From NCBI GenBank assembly GCA_002309015.1, contig DBWM01000020.1, positions 61,616 to 97,716 of the forward strand: DNA of 36,101 bases, read 5' to 3'. The translations under genes and the position numbers were made by a program. How positions within the stretch are numbered: position 1 is the first letter of the stretch; each line of letters starts with the position of its first letter. This document shows, piece by piece, positions 15,437 to 24,152 of the stretch. The notes under the pieces were generated by a model that searched no databases, was not told where the DNA came from, and saw only the letters and a program-made list of their open reading frames with translations. Origin of the DNA: Myxococcales bacterium UBA1238. Lineage in GTDB: Bacteria > Myxococcota_A > Bradymonadia > UBA7976 > UBA1532.

Positions 15437-16153
15437 TCATTTGGAAAAGACCCAGATGCCATCGGATTCGGTCTTGAGGATCAGCTTGTTGCCCTGGACG
15501 CAAAAATCACCCTCGGAAAGATCCTGCTCTTCTTCGCTCGGCTTTGTGGGCGTGAGCTTGAAATGCGTTCCGGAAATCTCGATGCTGCCTTCTTCTGTGG
15601 CGTCATAAACATAATCCAGGCCGCAAACGCCGCCGCTGCTTGTGCAGGAACATTTGCCGAAATCGATGCCTTCTTCCGACTGGCCCTTGCTCTCTTCAAG
15701 CATTTGCTGACAGCTGACCCGGGTGAAGCAATCCGAATGGAAAACGATGTTTCCCGAAAGGCTTCCACCGCCCGTCATCTTGTAGGTCTCGCCGGCGATC
15801 GTCACGCCGCCCCACATCTTTGTGCTGGTGTTGTTGTCGATCTTGCATTGCAGCATCTCGGTCATGTCTGCGACGGTGGAATCTCCTTCGTCGGCGGGCA
15901 CGCAGATATCGAGCATCTTCCAGCTGCCCTCAATCTCACCGCCGCAGGGCTTAACCGCCTCGTAATCCTCGCATGTTTTGCTGCCGCTGATGACCTGGGG
16001 AGAGACGCAGTCCGAGCCCGAACAACCCGCTTTCTGGCTGCCGCCCCCCGCTCCGCCATCGGTCTGGTCATCGTCGTCATCGTCGTCATCGTCGCAGGCG
16101 CAAAACGTGCAGGCGGCCAGCAGGCTCAAAAAACCGAACTTTAAGAACATCAT
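15437..16153 (-). CDS. Lipoprotein, Cys-rich paralog family member 6
   Basis: A 238-residue lipoprotein. The start is the ATG at 16153, with GGGAG 7 bases upstream; the frame is open further up to 16390, but only this start gives a signal peptide (MMFLKFGFLSLLAACTFCAC). Nine Asp follow the lipidated Cys. The core is KTCEDYEAVKPCGGEIEGSW and KMLDIC, then DCFTRVSC, KCSCTSSGGVC and GDFCVQGNKLIL, ending WVFSK. It is closest to member 5 (CGG-x3-GSWKM, TYK, GTHFKLTPT against GSHITLSPT). A hairpin with a T run lies just upstream (16179-16209), and array B lies beyond it. Confidence 0.82.
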   Translation of the reverse strand: MMFLKFGFLSLLAACTFCACDDDDDDDDDQTDGGAGGGSQKAGCSGSDCVSPQVISGSKTCEDYEAVKPCGGEIEGSWKMLDICVPADEGDSTVADMTEMLQCKIDNNTSTKMWGGVTIAGETYKMTGGGSLSGNIVFHSDCFTRVSCQQMLEESKGQSEEGIDFGKCSCTSSGGVCGLDYVYDATEEGSIEISGTHFKLTPTKPSEEEQDLSEGDFCVQGNKLILKTESDGIWVFSK

Positions 16154-16178
16154 GAGCAATCTCCCGAACTGATGAATC

Positions 16179-16209
16179 AAAAACGGCCCGCAGTTTGCCG
16201 AAAGCGGGC
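16179..16209 (-). terminator. Terminator or attenuator-like hairpin just upstream of lipoprotein gene 6
   Basis: On the minus strand GCCCGC (16204-16209) pairs with GCGGGC (16186-16191), and a run of five T follows at 16179-16183, only 26 nt before the gene 6 ATG. It may end transcripts from the AI-2E gene 500 bp upstream, or act as an attenuator in the gene 6 leader. Confidence 0.5.
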
Positions 16210-16312
16210 TTCCAAGTAAAGGCACGACGCCTTTTTTGGAGTCTTCCGGCAAACCTTGATTTGAGACGCCCGTCCACACCGAACCCGGACGCCTTTCAGA
16301 AAGCGGGCAGTT

Positions 16313-16582
16313 CTTCGGGGGCCAATCGGAGCTGTAAATGAGGCCCGATCGCAGCTTCGGGTGCCAACCGGAGCGCTCTTTTTGTCTCAATCATTACTTC
16401 GGGTGCCAACCGGAGCACTCTTTTTGTCTCAATCATTACTTCGGGTGACGCCCGGAGCGTTCTTTTTGTCTCAATCATTACTTCGGGTGACGCCCGGAGC
16501 GCTGTCTGACCTTCAATCGCAACTTCGGGTGCCAACCGGAGCACTGTCTGCACAGAAAACAGACTTCGGGTGTCGCCCGAAG
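16313..16582. repeat. Array B: seven CTTCGGG-type hairpin repeats at a 42-bp period
   Basis: Copies of a 20-bp element, consensus CTTCGGGTGCCAACCGGAGC, start at 16313, 16355, 16397, 16439, 16481, 16523 and 16564 (steps of 42, with a final 41). Each is an imperfect inverted repeat; the last has perfect CTTCGGG/CCCGAAG arms. The 22-bp spacers of copies 2, 3 and 4 are almost identical (TCTTTTTGTCTCAATCATTA core) and the others differ. Both strands are open through most of it, giving 14-residue repeats (minus: LRLAPEVMIETKRA-like), but neither frame has a good start context. The array lies in the 561-bp gap upstream of lipoprotein gene 6. Nothing else is recognisable there beyond the hairpin at 16179-16209. 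Confidence 0.9.
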
Positions 16583-16714
16583 CCTCAACGAGCGTTCGAT
16601 CCCTTTCGATGATGTTGCCCGAAAGGCTGATTCAGCCTTCAAAAGCGCTCATCGCTGCTGCCCCATCCACGCTGAACCCAAAATCCCTGCGCCTCAGGTG
16701 CGCCCTTTGCCTGA

Positions 16715-17818
16715 TCAGGCTTCCAGGCGCTTCTTGATGACCTTCGGACCTTCCAGAATGATCGATATGGGCTTTAAGGTGGGGATCCGGGCGCAGACCA
16801 GCTTGATGGCGACCACTAAGGGCACCCCCAGAATCATGCCCACGGTGCCCCACAAGACGCCCCAAATCATCATCGACAAAAAAACGACCAGCGGCGAAAG
16901 ATTGACCGCCTGCCCGACCACTCGCGGCTCCACAAAGCTGCCTATGGCTCCGTTGATGACCACCATTCCAAGGCCAATCCCAAGTACGGCCCACCACGCG
17001 AGCGCCGGATCCACGAAGGCACAAAGCAGGGGCGGAATAATTGCGATGATGCAGCCCAGGGTAGGAATAAAGTTGAGCGGAAAAGCGATGAGGCCCCAGA
17101 GCATGGCGAAATCCACCCCGCAAATGCTCAGAAACGCCCCCAGGCAGAGGCCCGTCAGCAACCCGGTAAACGTCTTGGCAATCACGTAGGCCCTTACATC
17201 CGTCGCAATCCCTGCCATCGCCACCATCACGGGATTTCCCCGCCCCAAAGCCGATGCAAACTTGCTTCTGAAGCCATGGGACTCGAGGAGAATGAACAGA
17301 CAATAGATCCACGTCAGTCCGAGGGACCCGAAAAGCCCCGTCGTCACCGTCAGGCTCTTCTGCACCACCGACCCGCCTTTTGAAATCACCGTGGGCAGCA
17401 CTTCGGAGACCAGGATTTCTTTCACCTGCTGGCGCTGCGAGTCGTTGGAAAGCAGGTTGAGCCCCCGATTGACCAGCTCCTGGGATTTTTGAGTGAGCTC
17501 CGCCTGATATTTGGGCCATGACTTCACTACGGGCGTGGCCGCAACGATTAACGCGTAAATCACCCCCACGCTGAGCACGGTAAGAAGCAGCTGCGCGGTC
17601 AGCACCGCCAGCCATCGGGGCCACCGATGTCCTGCCAGAAAGTTCACCAGAGGCATGAGCAGCATCACCACGAATGCCGCGAGCACCAGCGGGATAAGGA
17701 GCGTCTTCAAATAACTCAGCATAAAGCCGATGAGCGCTACGGCTCCCAGCTTGAGCGCTACCGAACCCATCACCCCGATTTTTTGCGACATGCGCGCGCG
17801 TGAAATCGACAACTTCAC
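16715..17818 (-). CDS. AI-2E family transporter (PerM/YdiK-like membrane protein)
   Basis: A 367-residue polytopic membrane protein. Hydrophobic segments fall near residues 20-65, 75-95, 155-180 and 210-345. The family's GLCLGAFLSICG and FPLNFIPTLGCIIAIIPP stretches and the late VEPRVVGQAVNLSPLVVFLSM region identify the AI-2E transporter (PF01594) family. Members export small molecules or act in Na+/H+ exchange; the substrate here is unknown. The longest start is a GTG at 17818, but GGGAG is ideally placed (7 bases) for the in-frame TTG at 17812, and an ATG lies at 17791. It is divergent from the metalloprotease gene. A longer overlapping frame (16632-17831) is a shadow. Confidence 0.88.
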   Translation of the reverse strand: MKLSISRARMSQKIGVMGSVALKLGAVALIGFMLSYLKTLLIPLVLAAFVVMLLMPLVNFLAGHRWPRWLAVLTAQLLLTVLSVGVIYALIVAATPVVKSWPKYQAELTQKSQELVNRGLNLLSNDSQRQQVKEILVSEVLPTVISKGGSVVQKSLTVTTGLFGSLGLTWIYCLFILLESHGFRSKFASALGRGNPVMVAMAGIATDVRAYVIAKTFTGLLTGLCLGAFLSICGVDFAMLWGLIAFPLNFIPTLGCIIAIIPPLLCAFVDPALAWWAVLGIGLGMVVINGAIGSFVEPRVVGQAVNLSPLVVFLSMMIWGVLWGTVGMILGVPLVVAIKLVCARIPTLKPISIILEGPKVIKKRLEA

Positions 17819-17972
17819 ACTCCCTTCTCAAAAAAGACGGCCAAGATCTGCGCTCAGCAAGCGTTTGAGCAGTGCAAATTTATGCCCGTTATGTTTTATC
17901 AGGCCTCTGCCCTTTCACCGAACCGCCGTTTATGGCATACACTCTCGTTTTTTAACCACCACAGGAGCCAAA

Positions 17973-20900
17973 ATGTCTAAGCGCCCACACCTGCATTCGT
18001 ACGTTGCATTGCTGGCCAGCATGGCTTTCTTGTCTTCATGCGCCGAAACCGTCGACGATATTTCGCGCCTCGCGGGCAACAAGCTCAAAAAGACCGATCT
18101 CGAAGGCACTTGGTATTACCTGCAAACCGTCATCGATGTGCCGCCCACTTCCACGTTCAGCGTGACGGGCGAAACCTCGCGCAACGAGAAAATCCGCTGG
18201 AGCATCCAGGAAAAATACCTGGTGGGCTATCGCGCCTATCCTCTGGTGCCTGGCTCCGAAGCGCCTCTCGAAAACGGCGATCTCTTTTACGACAAGGATT
18301 ACACCGAAAACCCGGTGGTCGCCTACCCCATCCTCTCCCATTACGACATCGGCCGCAGCTACAACAGCGCGACGGGCGAGCAAACCAACGTCATCGAAGA
18401 AAACACCTACGATCGCCCCTGGTATGAGCGCGAATACATCCACGTGGACTGGTCGCAGAACCTGATCACCAACTTCGACTTCGTCTCCACGCCGATGGCC
18501 TGGAACGAAGAGGGCCCTGCAGGCCCCGTCATCACTCCGATCGCTTACTTTGTGCCCGAAGAGATCGGCGGCGAAGACGCCTGGCGCCGCGAAACCGAAG
18601 AAGACGGATCGCTCAAATACTTCGATTTTGTTGGGAAATTATTCGTTGAGCCCGATCCCACCGGCTGCCTTTACTACTGGATGAACTACGGCACCGGCGA
18701 CTGCACCAACGCCGAGGTGAAAATCCGCAGCAGCTTTGCCAAGGTCGTCGACGACGAAGCTTACGAAAGCTACCAGTACGATGACGTCATGATGAGCAAG
18801 TTCGGGTTCTTCCGCTCCGAGCGCACCACCTACGATCAAAAGCAGGGCTACACCGATTCCGGCCGCCGCCTGATGATCAACCGTCACAACATCTGGGAAG
18901 CGTCATTTGAGAAGGACAACAACGGCAACTACAAGCGCGACGAAAACGGGATGAAGATTCCGATCCCGCTGAAGGACCGCAAAGTCAAGACCGTGCCTTA
19001 CTACATCTCCGAGGAATTCCCGCGCGATCCCAACATGCTCGCTGCGGCCTGGGATGTGATGAACCAGTGGAACGACGCCGCCGTCGCGAGCGTGGCGACG
19101 ATTCAGGGCAAAGACGTCTCCGAGTACGCGCGCACGCCCATCTTCGTTTGCTGCCATAACCCCGTCGAAAACGGCGATGATCCCGCCTGCGGTCAAATCG
19201 GCTTCTCTCCCCGTTTTGGCGATTTGCGTTACAGCTCCATCCATTGGGTCAACGCCGATCAACCTGAAGGCCCCCTGGGTTACGGACCTTCGATCACCGA
19301 TCCCGTCACGGGCGAAACCATTGCGGGTAAAGCGCATATTTATGGCGCCAGCCTCGATACTTACGCCACCTACTTCCTCGATATCATCCGCATGGCCAAC
19401 GATGATATCGATCCTGATGAGTTTATCTCGGGCGCCTATTTTAACCGCGACGTGCTCGATCGCCTTTACTCGCACACGGATCCCGAACGCCTGCATCCCG
19501 ATCTCAAAAACATCGAACTCGATGCAGAACGCCAGAACCTGAAGGCGCACGTGCGCAACGCGGGTCAGTCAGCGCCCGGAGCCAAGCAACGCCTGGAACG
19601 CCAGCAAAAGCGCATGCAGAGCAAGATTGAGGGTTACACCCCCTACTCGCCCACCGCAGCCAACGCGCGCTACGAAGACCTGATGAATAAGGGTTTCGTG
19701 GGCCGACACGTGAACACTGCTGTCCAGGATGCCTTAAAATCCGCAGGGTTAAGCGCGACCACCGACGACGTCGCCAAGCGCATCAGCCCCGCCTGGGTGC
19801 ACAAACAGCGCGCTGCCCTGAAGACCGCCATCGAGCACAACATTTTGCTGCCCGAATTCTTTGAAACCTCGGCCGACGGCATCGCGCGCCAATATCTGGG
19901 CCGCACCGATTACGACAACATCTGGAATGAGCTGCGCATCGAGCTCTTTAAGGCGACCACCCTCCACGAAGTGGGCCACACCATGGGTCTGCGCCACAAC
20001 TTCCAGGGCAGCTACGATTCCCTCAACTACTTCCCCAACTACTGGGATTTGCGCAAAGAGACCCTGCCCCAAAAAGGCGCCACACTCACTTACGCCGATC
20101 TCTTTAAGCAGAGCAGCCTGACCGAAGATCAGATCGACGGCCGCATGCGCGATTACCAATATTCCTCGATCATGGATTACGGCTATTCAGCCCAGTCCGA
20201 TCTCATGGGCCTCGGCAGCTACGATAAGGCGGCGTTCGCTTTTGGTTACGGCAGCGGTTACGAAGAAGTCTCCGGCGATGATCCGCGTTGCGATCAAAAC
20301 GGCGCCGTTCACGTAAGCGGCAAATGCCTGGTCCAGCGTCCCGGTCCCGTCGAAATCTTTGCCAAGAATCGCGGCGAGCTGGGCGAAGCGGGCAAACTCT
20401 TAACCCGCAGCGAAACGCGCTTCGGTCACACCGTCCGCTACGACGACACCGACATCCCCAACATCAACATCCTTGAACGCTACCATTACTCGACCATCGC
20501 CAACGCTTTCCCCAGCCTTGACGACCTGCAGGATCGCAAATGGATGCGCTACGACGACTATCTCGCCAACGCCCCCAAAGACGCCCTCAGCGACGAGCAG
20601 CCCGTGCGCGTGCCTTACGCCTTCTGCTCCGATGAATGGGACGAGCAGATGCTCTCCTGCCGCGTGTTCGACCAGGGCGCCGATCCTTACGAACTGGTGC
20701 AGACCCAGGTGAACCATTGGCGCGCGTTCTATTACTTCGACAACTTCCGCCGCGATCGTTTTGGCTGGTGGGACGGCAGCGTGCTTTACAACACCTTCTT
20801 CCGCAACTTCCTGCCCCTCGCGGATTACCATCAGTTCTGGTGGTTCTCCGAAAACGGATTTGACAACATGTTCGACGCCTCCTTCGAGCGCGCCGCTTAC

Positions 20901-22859
20901 ACCGCTTTCAACCTGCTCATCGAAGCGCTGCAAACACCGCCTTACGGCGAATATTGCCGCTCCCGCACTGATGGCACCCTGTTGCCTCTCTCCGAAGATC
21001 CCAACCAAAACGATCACCGGGGCGCCGCCATCGACGATCATTACAAGGTTAAGGCTTACTGCATGCCCGGCGAGGATCGCATCCAGGTTCTGCAGGGTGA
21101 CGGCCGCAGGCGTTTGTCGCGCTACGCCATGGACACCGGTTACTACAGCTTCGAACGCCCCTTTGAAGCGGGCCATTGGTGGACCACGATGGCAGCGGTC
21201 TGGGCTCTGACCGAACCCGACGCTTCGGTCATCGGCGTGGACGCGGATGCGGGCACTTATGCGATCGGCTTCTACAACATGTTCCCTGAAGAGATTAACA
21301 AGATCGCCGCAGGCATTCTGATGGACGATCCTTCGCTTTTGGCCCCCAACTACAAGATCACGGGCGATCGCGATCAAAACGGCGTGCTCGATGGCGAACT
21401 CCGGTTTGTGCCCCCCGTAGCCCTTTGGTACTGCAAAGAGAACAACGGCGAGCTCGGATTTGACGGCATGTGCGACTGGGCCAAGATCAATCCCGAAACC
21501 GGCGAAGAGATCGAAGCGCAGGCCGACGCCAGCTTAAAGCTGCCTTTGTACTCGACCTGCTCACAGGACGAAGACTGCCTGGGATTTGATGGCAGCAACG
21601 ATGCGCCCAAATGCCTGAACCACACCACGACGAAGAAGGTCTGCACCATCAGCTGCGGCGGCTGGCGCACTTGCAACAACGATTGCAGCCAATGGATGAA
21701 AGCCTGCAATGACTCGCCCGATGACTGCGCCCCCAGGCCCTCTTTCTGCAACGCCGAAGGCGCCTGCACCATGGATTCTCCCTGCGGTGACGGTGAAAGC
21801 TGCAACCGAAACGGCGCCTGCATCCCCTCCGGTGGTCTCAATGCGCCCGCATGCAGCGCCGAGAACCCCTTCGGAGCCTGCGATGACGCCTACAAAGTCT
21901 GCCACAACGGCAAATGCGAATACGACACCGTGCTCGTGCAGACCGATCCCACCCTCTACCTCGTGGACGACATCCTCTTCTGGGGCCTGCTCGAAACTTC
22001 GGCGGGCGGCGATTTGAACTACCAAAACAGCATCCGCGTCTTCCGTATGGGCACCGACGAAGAAGAGACCGCCGACAACAAAGACTTTGAGGTGGTTTCG
22101 TTCACCGATCCCCAGGATGGCCAGATGTACGGCGCGATCTCCGATCGCTGCGGCGTGGATACCTTTGAGGGCGGCCACATCGGTCAATGCGGCAGCTGCA
22201 ACAAGAACTCCGACTGCACGGGATATCTCGGCGAGTTTTACGGCAGCTTCTTCTGCGACATGATCCTTGAAGGCGAAGGCGGCCGCTGCCTGCAGGACTG
22301 CGGCGGAGGTCTCGAATCGATTTGCTCCGAAGGCTATACCTGCACCGGTCTCGCCGACGAACACGGCGATATAGTGGTCCACTACTGTCTTCCCGTTACG
22401 AGCACCGAAGAGGCCGTCTGCCTGGGCTACGATCATGCATGCGATGCGAACCATCCCCACGGCGACTGCCCCGAGGGTCAGGGCTGCGTCAACGGTGTCT
22501 GCGTCGATCCCATCGAAAAGAGCCCCCTCTGCGTCGAGCGTCAGCCGAGCATCGGTACGCGTTTGGTCAAGGCCGCCCAGTCCTACAGCAAGGACTACAA
22601 GGATGCGCTCAACGCCTACAATGAAGGCATGATGGATGAAGGTGGCACCGACACCGCCTGCGAAGAAGGCCAGACGCAAACCTGCAGCTGCGACGGACAT
22701 AACTGGGTGCGCTACTGCGAAAATGGCAAGTTCGGTGCCTGCGCCTGCGAAGAATTCCGTTACTGGGACCTGATGGGCAAACGCTGGAAGTTCGATGCGC
22801 TGATGACCAACATCAACTTCCTCCGCGCCTATCACGCCTATTTCAAGAACGTCTATTGA
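17973..22859 (+). CDS. Giant zinc-dependent metalloprotease lipoprotein with Cys-rich C-terminus
   Basis: A 1628-residue predicted lipoprotein. The start is the ATG at 17973 with AGGAG 5 bases upstream; the frame is open back to 17730. The signal peptide ends FLSSC (C23). The catalytic site is HEVGHTMGLRH at 665-675, followed by NFQGSYD, which is typical of the DUF4953/DUF5117 family of matrixin-like proteases. A Met-turn SSIMDYG follows about 65 residues later. The last 450 residues are Cys-rich (short C-rich units such as CSQDEDC, CGDGESCNRNGAC, GQTQTCSCDG), as in secreted Myxococcota and Bradymonadota proteins. It probably sits on the outer membrane facing outward and degrades protein. Substrate unknown. 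Confidence 0.88.
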   Translation: MSKRPHLHSYVALLASMAFLSSCAETVDDISRLAGNKLKKTDLEGTWYYLQTVIDVPPTSTFSVTGETSRNEKIRWSIQEKYLVGYRAYPLVPGSEAPLENGDLFYDKDYTENPVVAYPILSHYDIGRSYNSATGEQTNVIEENTYDRPWYEREYIHVDWSQNLITNFDFVSTPMAWNEEGPAGPVITPIAYFVPEEIGGEDAWRRETEEDGSLKYFDFVGKLFVEPDPTGCLYYWMNYGTGDCTNAEVKIRSSFAKVVDDEAYESYQYDDVMMSKFGFFRSERTTYDQKQGYTDSGRRLMINRHNIWEASFEKDNNGNYKRDENGMKIPIPLKDRKVKTVPYYISEEFPRDPNMLAAAWDVMNQWNDAAVASVATIQGKDVSEYARTPIFVCCHNPVENGDDPACGQIGFSPRFGDLRYSSIHWVNADQPEGPLGYGPSITDPVTGETIAGKAHIYGASLDTYATYFLDIIRMANDDIDPDEFISGAYFNRDVLDRLYSHTDPERLHPDLKNIELDAERQNLKAHVRNAGQSAPGAKQRLERQQKRMQSKIEGYTPYSPTAANARYEDLMNKGFVGRHVNTAVQDALKSAGLSATTDDVAKRISPAWVHKQRAALKTAIEHNILLPEFFETSADGIARQYLGRTDYDNIWNELRIELFKATTLHEVGHTMGLRHNFQGSYDSLNYFPNYWDLRKETLPQKGATLTYADLFKQSSLTEDQIDGRMRDYQYSSIMDYGYSAQSDLMGLGSYDKAAFAFGYGSGYEEVSGDDPRCDQNGAVHVSGKCLVQRPGPVEIFAKNRGELGEAGKLLTRSETRFGHTVRYDDTDIPNINILERYHYSTIANAFPSLDDLQDRKWMRYDDYLANAPKDALSDEQPVRVPYAFCSDEWDEQMLSCRVFDQGADPYELVQTQVNHWRAFYYFDNFRRDRFGWWDGSVLYNTFFRNFLPLADYHQFWWFSENGFDNMFDASFERAAYTAFNLLIEALQTPPYGEYCRSRTDGTLLPLSEDPNQNDHRGAAIDDHYKVKAYCMPGEDRIQVLQGDGRRRLSRYAMDTGYYSFERPFEAGHWWTTMAAVWALTEPDASVIGVDADAGTYAIGFYNMFPEEINKIAAGILMDDPSLLAPNYKITGDRDQNGVLDGELRFVPPVALWYCKENNGELGFDGMCDWAKINPETGEEIEAQADASLKLPLYSTCSQDEDCLGFDGSNDAPKCLNHTTTKKVCTISCGGWRTCNNDCSQWMKACNDSPDDCAPRPSFCNAEGACTMDSPCGDGESCNRNGACIPSGGLNAPACSAENPFGACDDAYKVCHNGKCEYDTVLVQTDPTLYLVDDILFWGLLETSAGGDLNYQNSIRVFRMGTDEEETADNKDFEVVSFTDPQDGQMYGAISDRCGVDTFEGGHIGQCGSCNKNSDCTGYLGEFYGSFFCDMILEGEGGRCLQDCGGGLESICSEGYTCTGLADEHGDIVVHYCLPVTSTEEAVCLGYDHACDANHPHGDCPEGQGCVNGVCVDPIEKSPLCVERQPSIGTRLVKAAQSYSKDYKDALNAYNEGMMDEGGTDTACEEGQTQTCSCDGHNWVRYCENGKFGACACEEFRYWDLMGKRWKFDALMTNINFLRAYHAYFKNVY

Positions 22860-22884
22860 TCCCTCAATACCGCTCTTCTCCCTG

Positions 22885-23062
22885 CCGAAAACCGCCCATC
22901 CCGTAATGCAACCGCCTTCTTCATCCCGTAAAACCGCCGTTATCGGCCTCCAGGGGAAACCCGATTTCTGAGAAAAACCCTGTTTTCTGCCGGCAACGCT
23001 GGCTTTCCCGACCGAAAATCCGCCATTGCGCCGATCGATTCGCCTTTTCTTTGAAGAGACCC
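22885..23062. repeat. Array D: decayed 42-bp (14-codon) repeats downstream of the metalloprotease gene
   Basis: AAAACCGCC-like motifs recur at about 22888, 22930, 22973 and 23015. Read on the minus strand, Phe-containing triplets (RIF, GFF, GGF and, past a stop, GGF) recur every 14 codons, with units such as QKTGFFSEI and ADNGGFTG. The stop codon inside and the poor start argue against a gene. This is most of what fills the 318-bp gap 22860-23177; I see no clear terminator there. Confidence 0.5.
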
Positions 23063-23177
23063 TTGATTTTCACGCGCATCTGTGAGATTAATCTAACAGA
23101 TTGAGGCATGGCCTTAGTGCTCCGCGTGAACAACCCCAATCCACCGGGCCTCAATCTCTTTCAACGGATGATCTGCC

Positions 23178-24152
23178 ATGCAAAAAACCTGGTTTTACGC
23201 CGCAGCCCTCCTGATGACCGCATATGGCTGCGACGATGACGACGACAACGCTGCTGACGCGAACTCAAACGATGCCCAAGTTGCCGACAGCAGCCCCTCA
23301 AACGATGCTCAAACCACCGACGCTGCTGTAACCGACGCCTCATCTGACGGAGAACCAGAAGATGCTGCAGTCACCGACGCTTCATCTGACGGAGAACCCG
23401 AAGATGCTGCAGTCACCGATGCTTCATCTGACGGAGAACCCAAAGATGCTGCAGTCACCGATGCTTCATCTGACGGAGAACCAGAAGATTCAGCCCTCAG
23501 CGATGCTTCTACTGACGGAGAACCCGAAGATTCTGCCCTCAGCGATGCTTCTACAGATGGAGAACCTGAAGATTCTGCCCTCAGCGATGCTACTACAGAT
23601 GTAGAACCAGAAGATTCTGCCCTCACCGATGCTTCTACAGACGGAGAACCCGAAGATGCAGGCGAAGATGCGGAATTGGACGCGAGTACAGATGGCGCTG
23701 TAGACGATCGCATCGAGTGTCAGGGCGCGAGAGAGCAGAACAACAGGGTGATCGTCCCCGGTGAGAGCTGTGAAGAGGCGCTCGTACTGGAAAAAAATGG
23801 TATCGGTCATTATGAATGGAGCGATGCGCTCTTCGATCGCTGCTTTTCCGACACATGGGATCCCGATGACGAGTGCCTCAGCTATTTTGAGCCGCTCTCA
23901 GATGCCCATACGATCTATTTCGCCTTCGATCTCGAGGCGGGAAACGTCCTTGAGGCGGAATGGAGCCATTTTGCGGAGGCGGTCGCCTATTTCATCACGG
24001 GAGATTGCGAGGAAGGCGTCTGCGATGAGAACATCGGCATCGAAAGCGACGGCTTGGATCTTTATGTAGAGTCCGATGGTCGCTACTACTTCATCTTTAA
24101 GGGGATTCCAGACGCCAGCGGCACGCCTTCCCTCTACTTTACCCCCTTATAA
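23178..24152 (+). CDS. Lipoprotein with eight acidic 14-residue repeats
   Basis: A 324-residue predicted lipoprotein with lipobox TAYGC (C18) and then DDDDD. Residues 47-158 are eight perfect-length 14-residue repeats. The first four follow AAVTDASSDGEPED, the last four SALSDASTDGEPED, so the array grew by two rounds of duplication. This acidic, Pro/Ser/Thr-rich part should be an extended stalk. The C-terminal domain (about 180-324) has Cys pairs (IECQGA, SCEEALVLE, DRCFSD, DECLSY, GDCEEGVC) and a beta-rich end (YYFIFKG), like bacterial pre-peptidase or carbohydrate-binding-like sandwiches; that fold guess is weak. Its 3' end overlaps the convergent hydrolase gene by 6 bp. Confidence 0.8.
   Translation: MQKTWFYAAALLMTAYGCDDDDDNAADANSNDAQVADSSPSNDAQTTDAAVTDASSDGEPEDAAVTDASSDGEPEDAAVTDASSDGEPKDAAVTDASSDGEPEDSALSDASTDGEPEDSALSDASTDGEPEDSALSDATTDVEPEDSALTDASTDGEPEDAGEDAELDASTDGAVDDRIECQGAREQNNRVIVPGESCEEALVLEKNGIGHYEWSDALFDRCFSDTWDPDDECLSYFEPLSDAHTIYFAFDLEAGNVLEAEWSHFAEAVAYFITGDCEEGVCDENIGIESDGLDLYVESDGRYYFIFKGIPDASGTPSLYFTPL
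23316..23651 (+). repeat. Eight in-frame 42-bp tandem repeats (14 codons) in the acidic lipoprotein gene
   Basis: Eight 42-bp units code the 14-residue acidic repeats. Units 1-4 carry GATGCTGCAGTCACCGA and units 5-8 GATTCTGCCCTCAGCGA, two subfamilies of near-identical DNA. Array length can change in frame. Confidence 0.9.

Noticed and set aside
16296..16553. Open frame of 14-residue repeats on the minus strand (and its plus-strand twin)
   Set aside because: Both strands are open simply because the 42-bp unit lacks stops; there is no good start or ribosome site, and the palindromic DNA explains it better.
16313..16582. Array B as a CRISPR array
   Set aside because: Three spacers are nearly identical, repeats vary inside, and no cas genes are present.
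16632..17831. 399-residue minus-strand open frame over the AI-2E gene
   Set aside because: Low-complexity Gly/Arg/His composition and no family features; the overlapping frame has clear membrane segments and family motifs.
21561..22835. 424-residue frame opposite the metalloprotease gene
   Set aside because: An antisense shadow from codon bias; its Ala/Val-rich sequence has no start context or recognisable domain.
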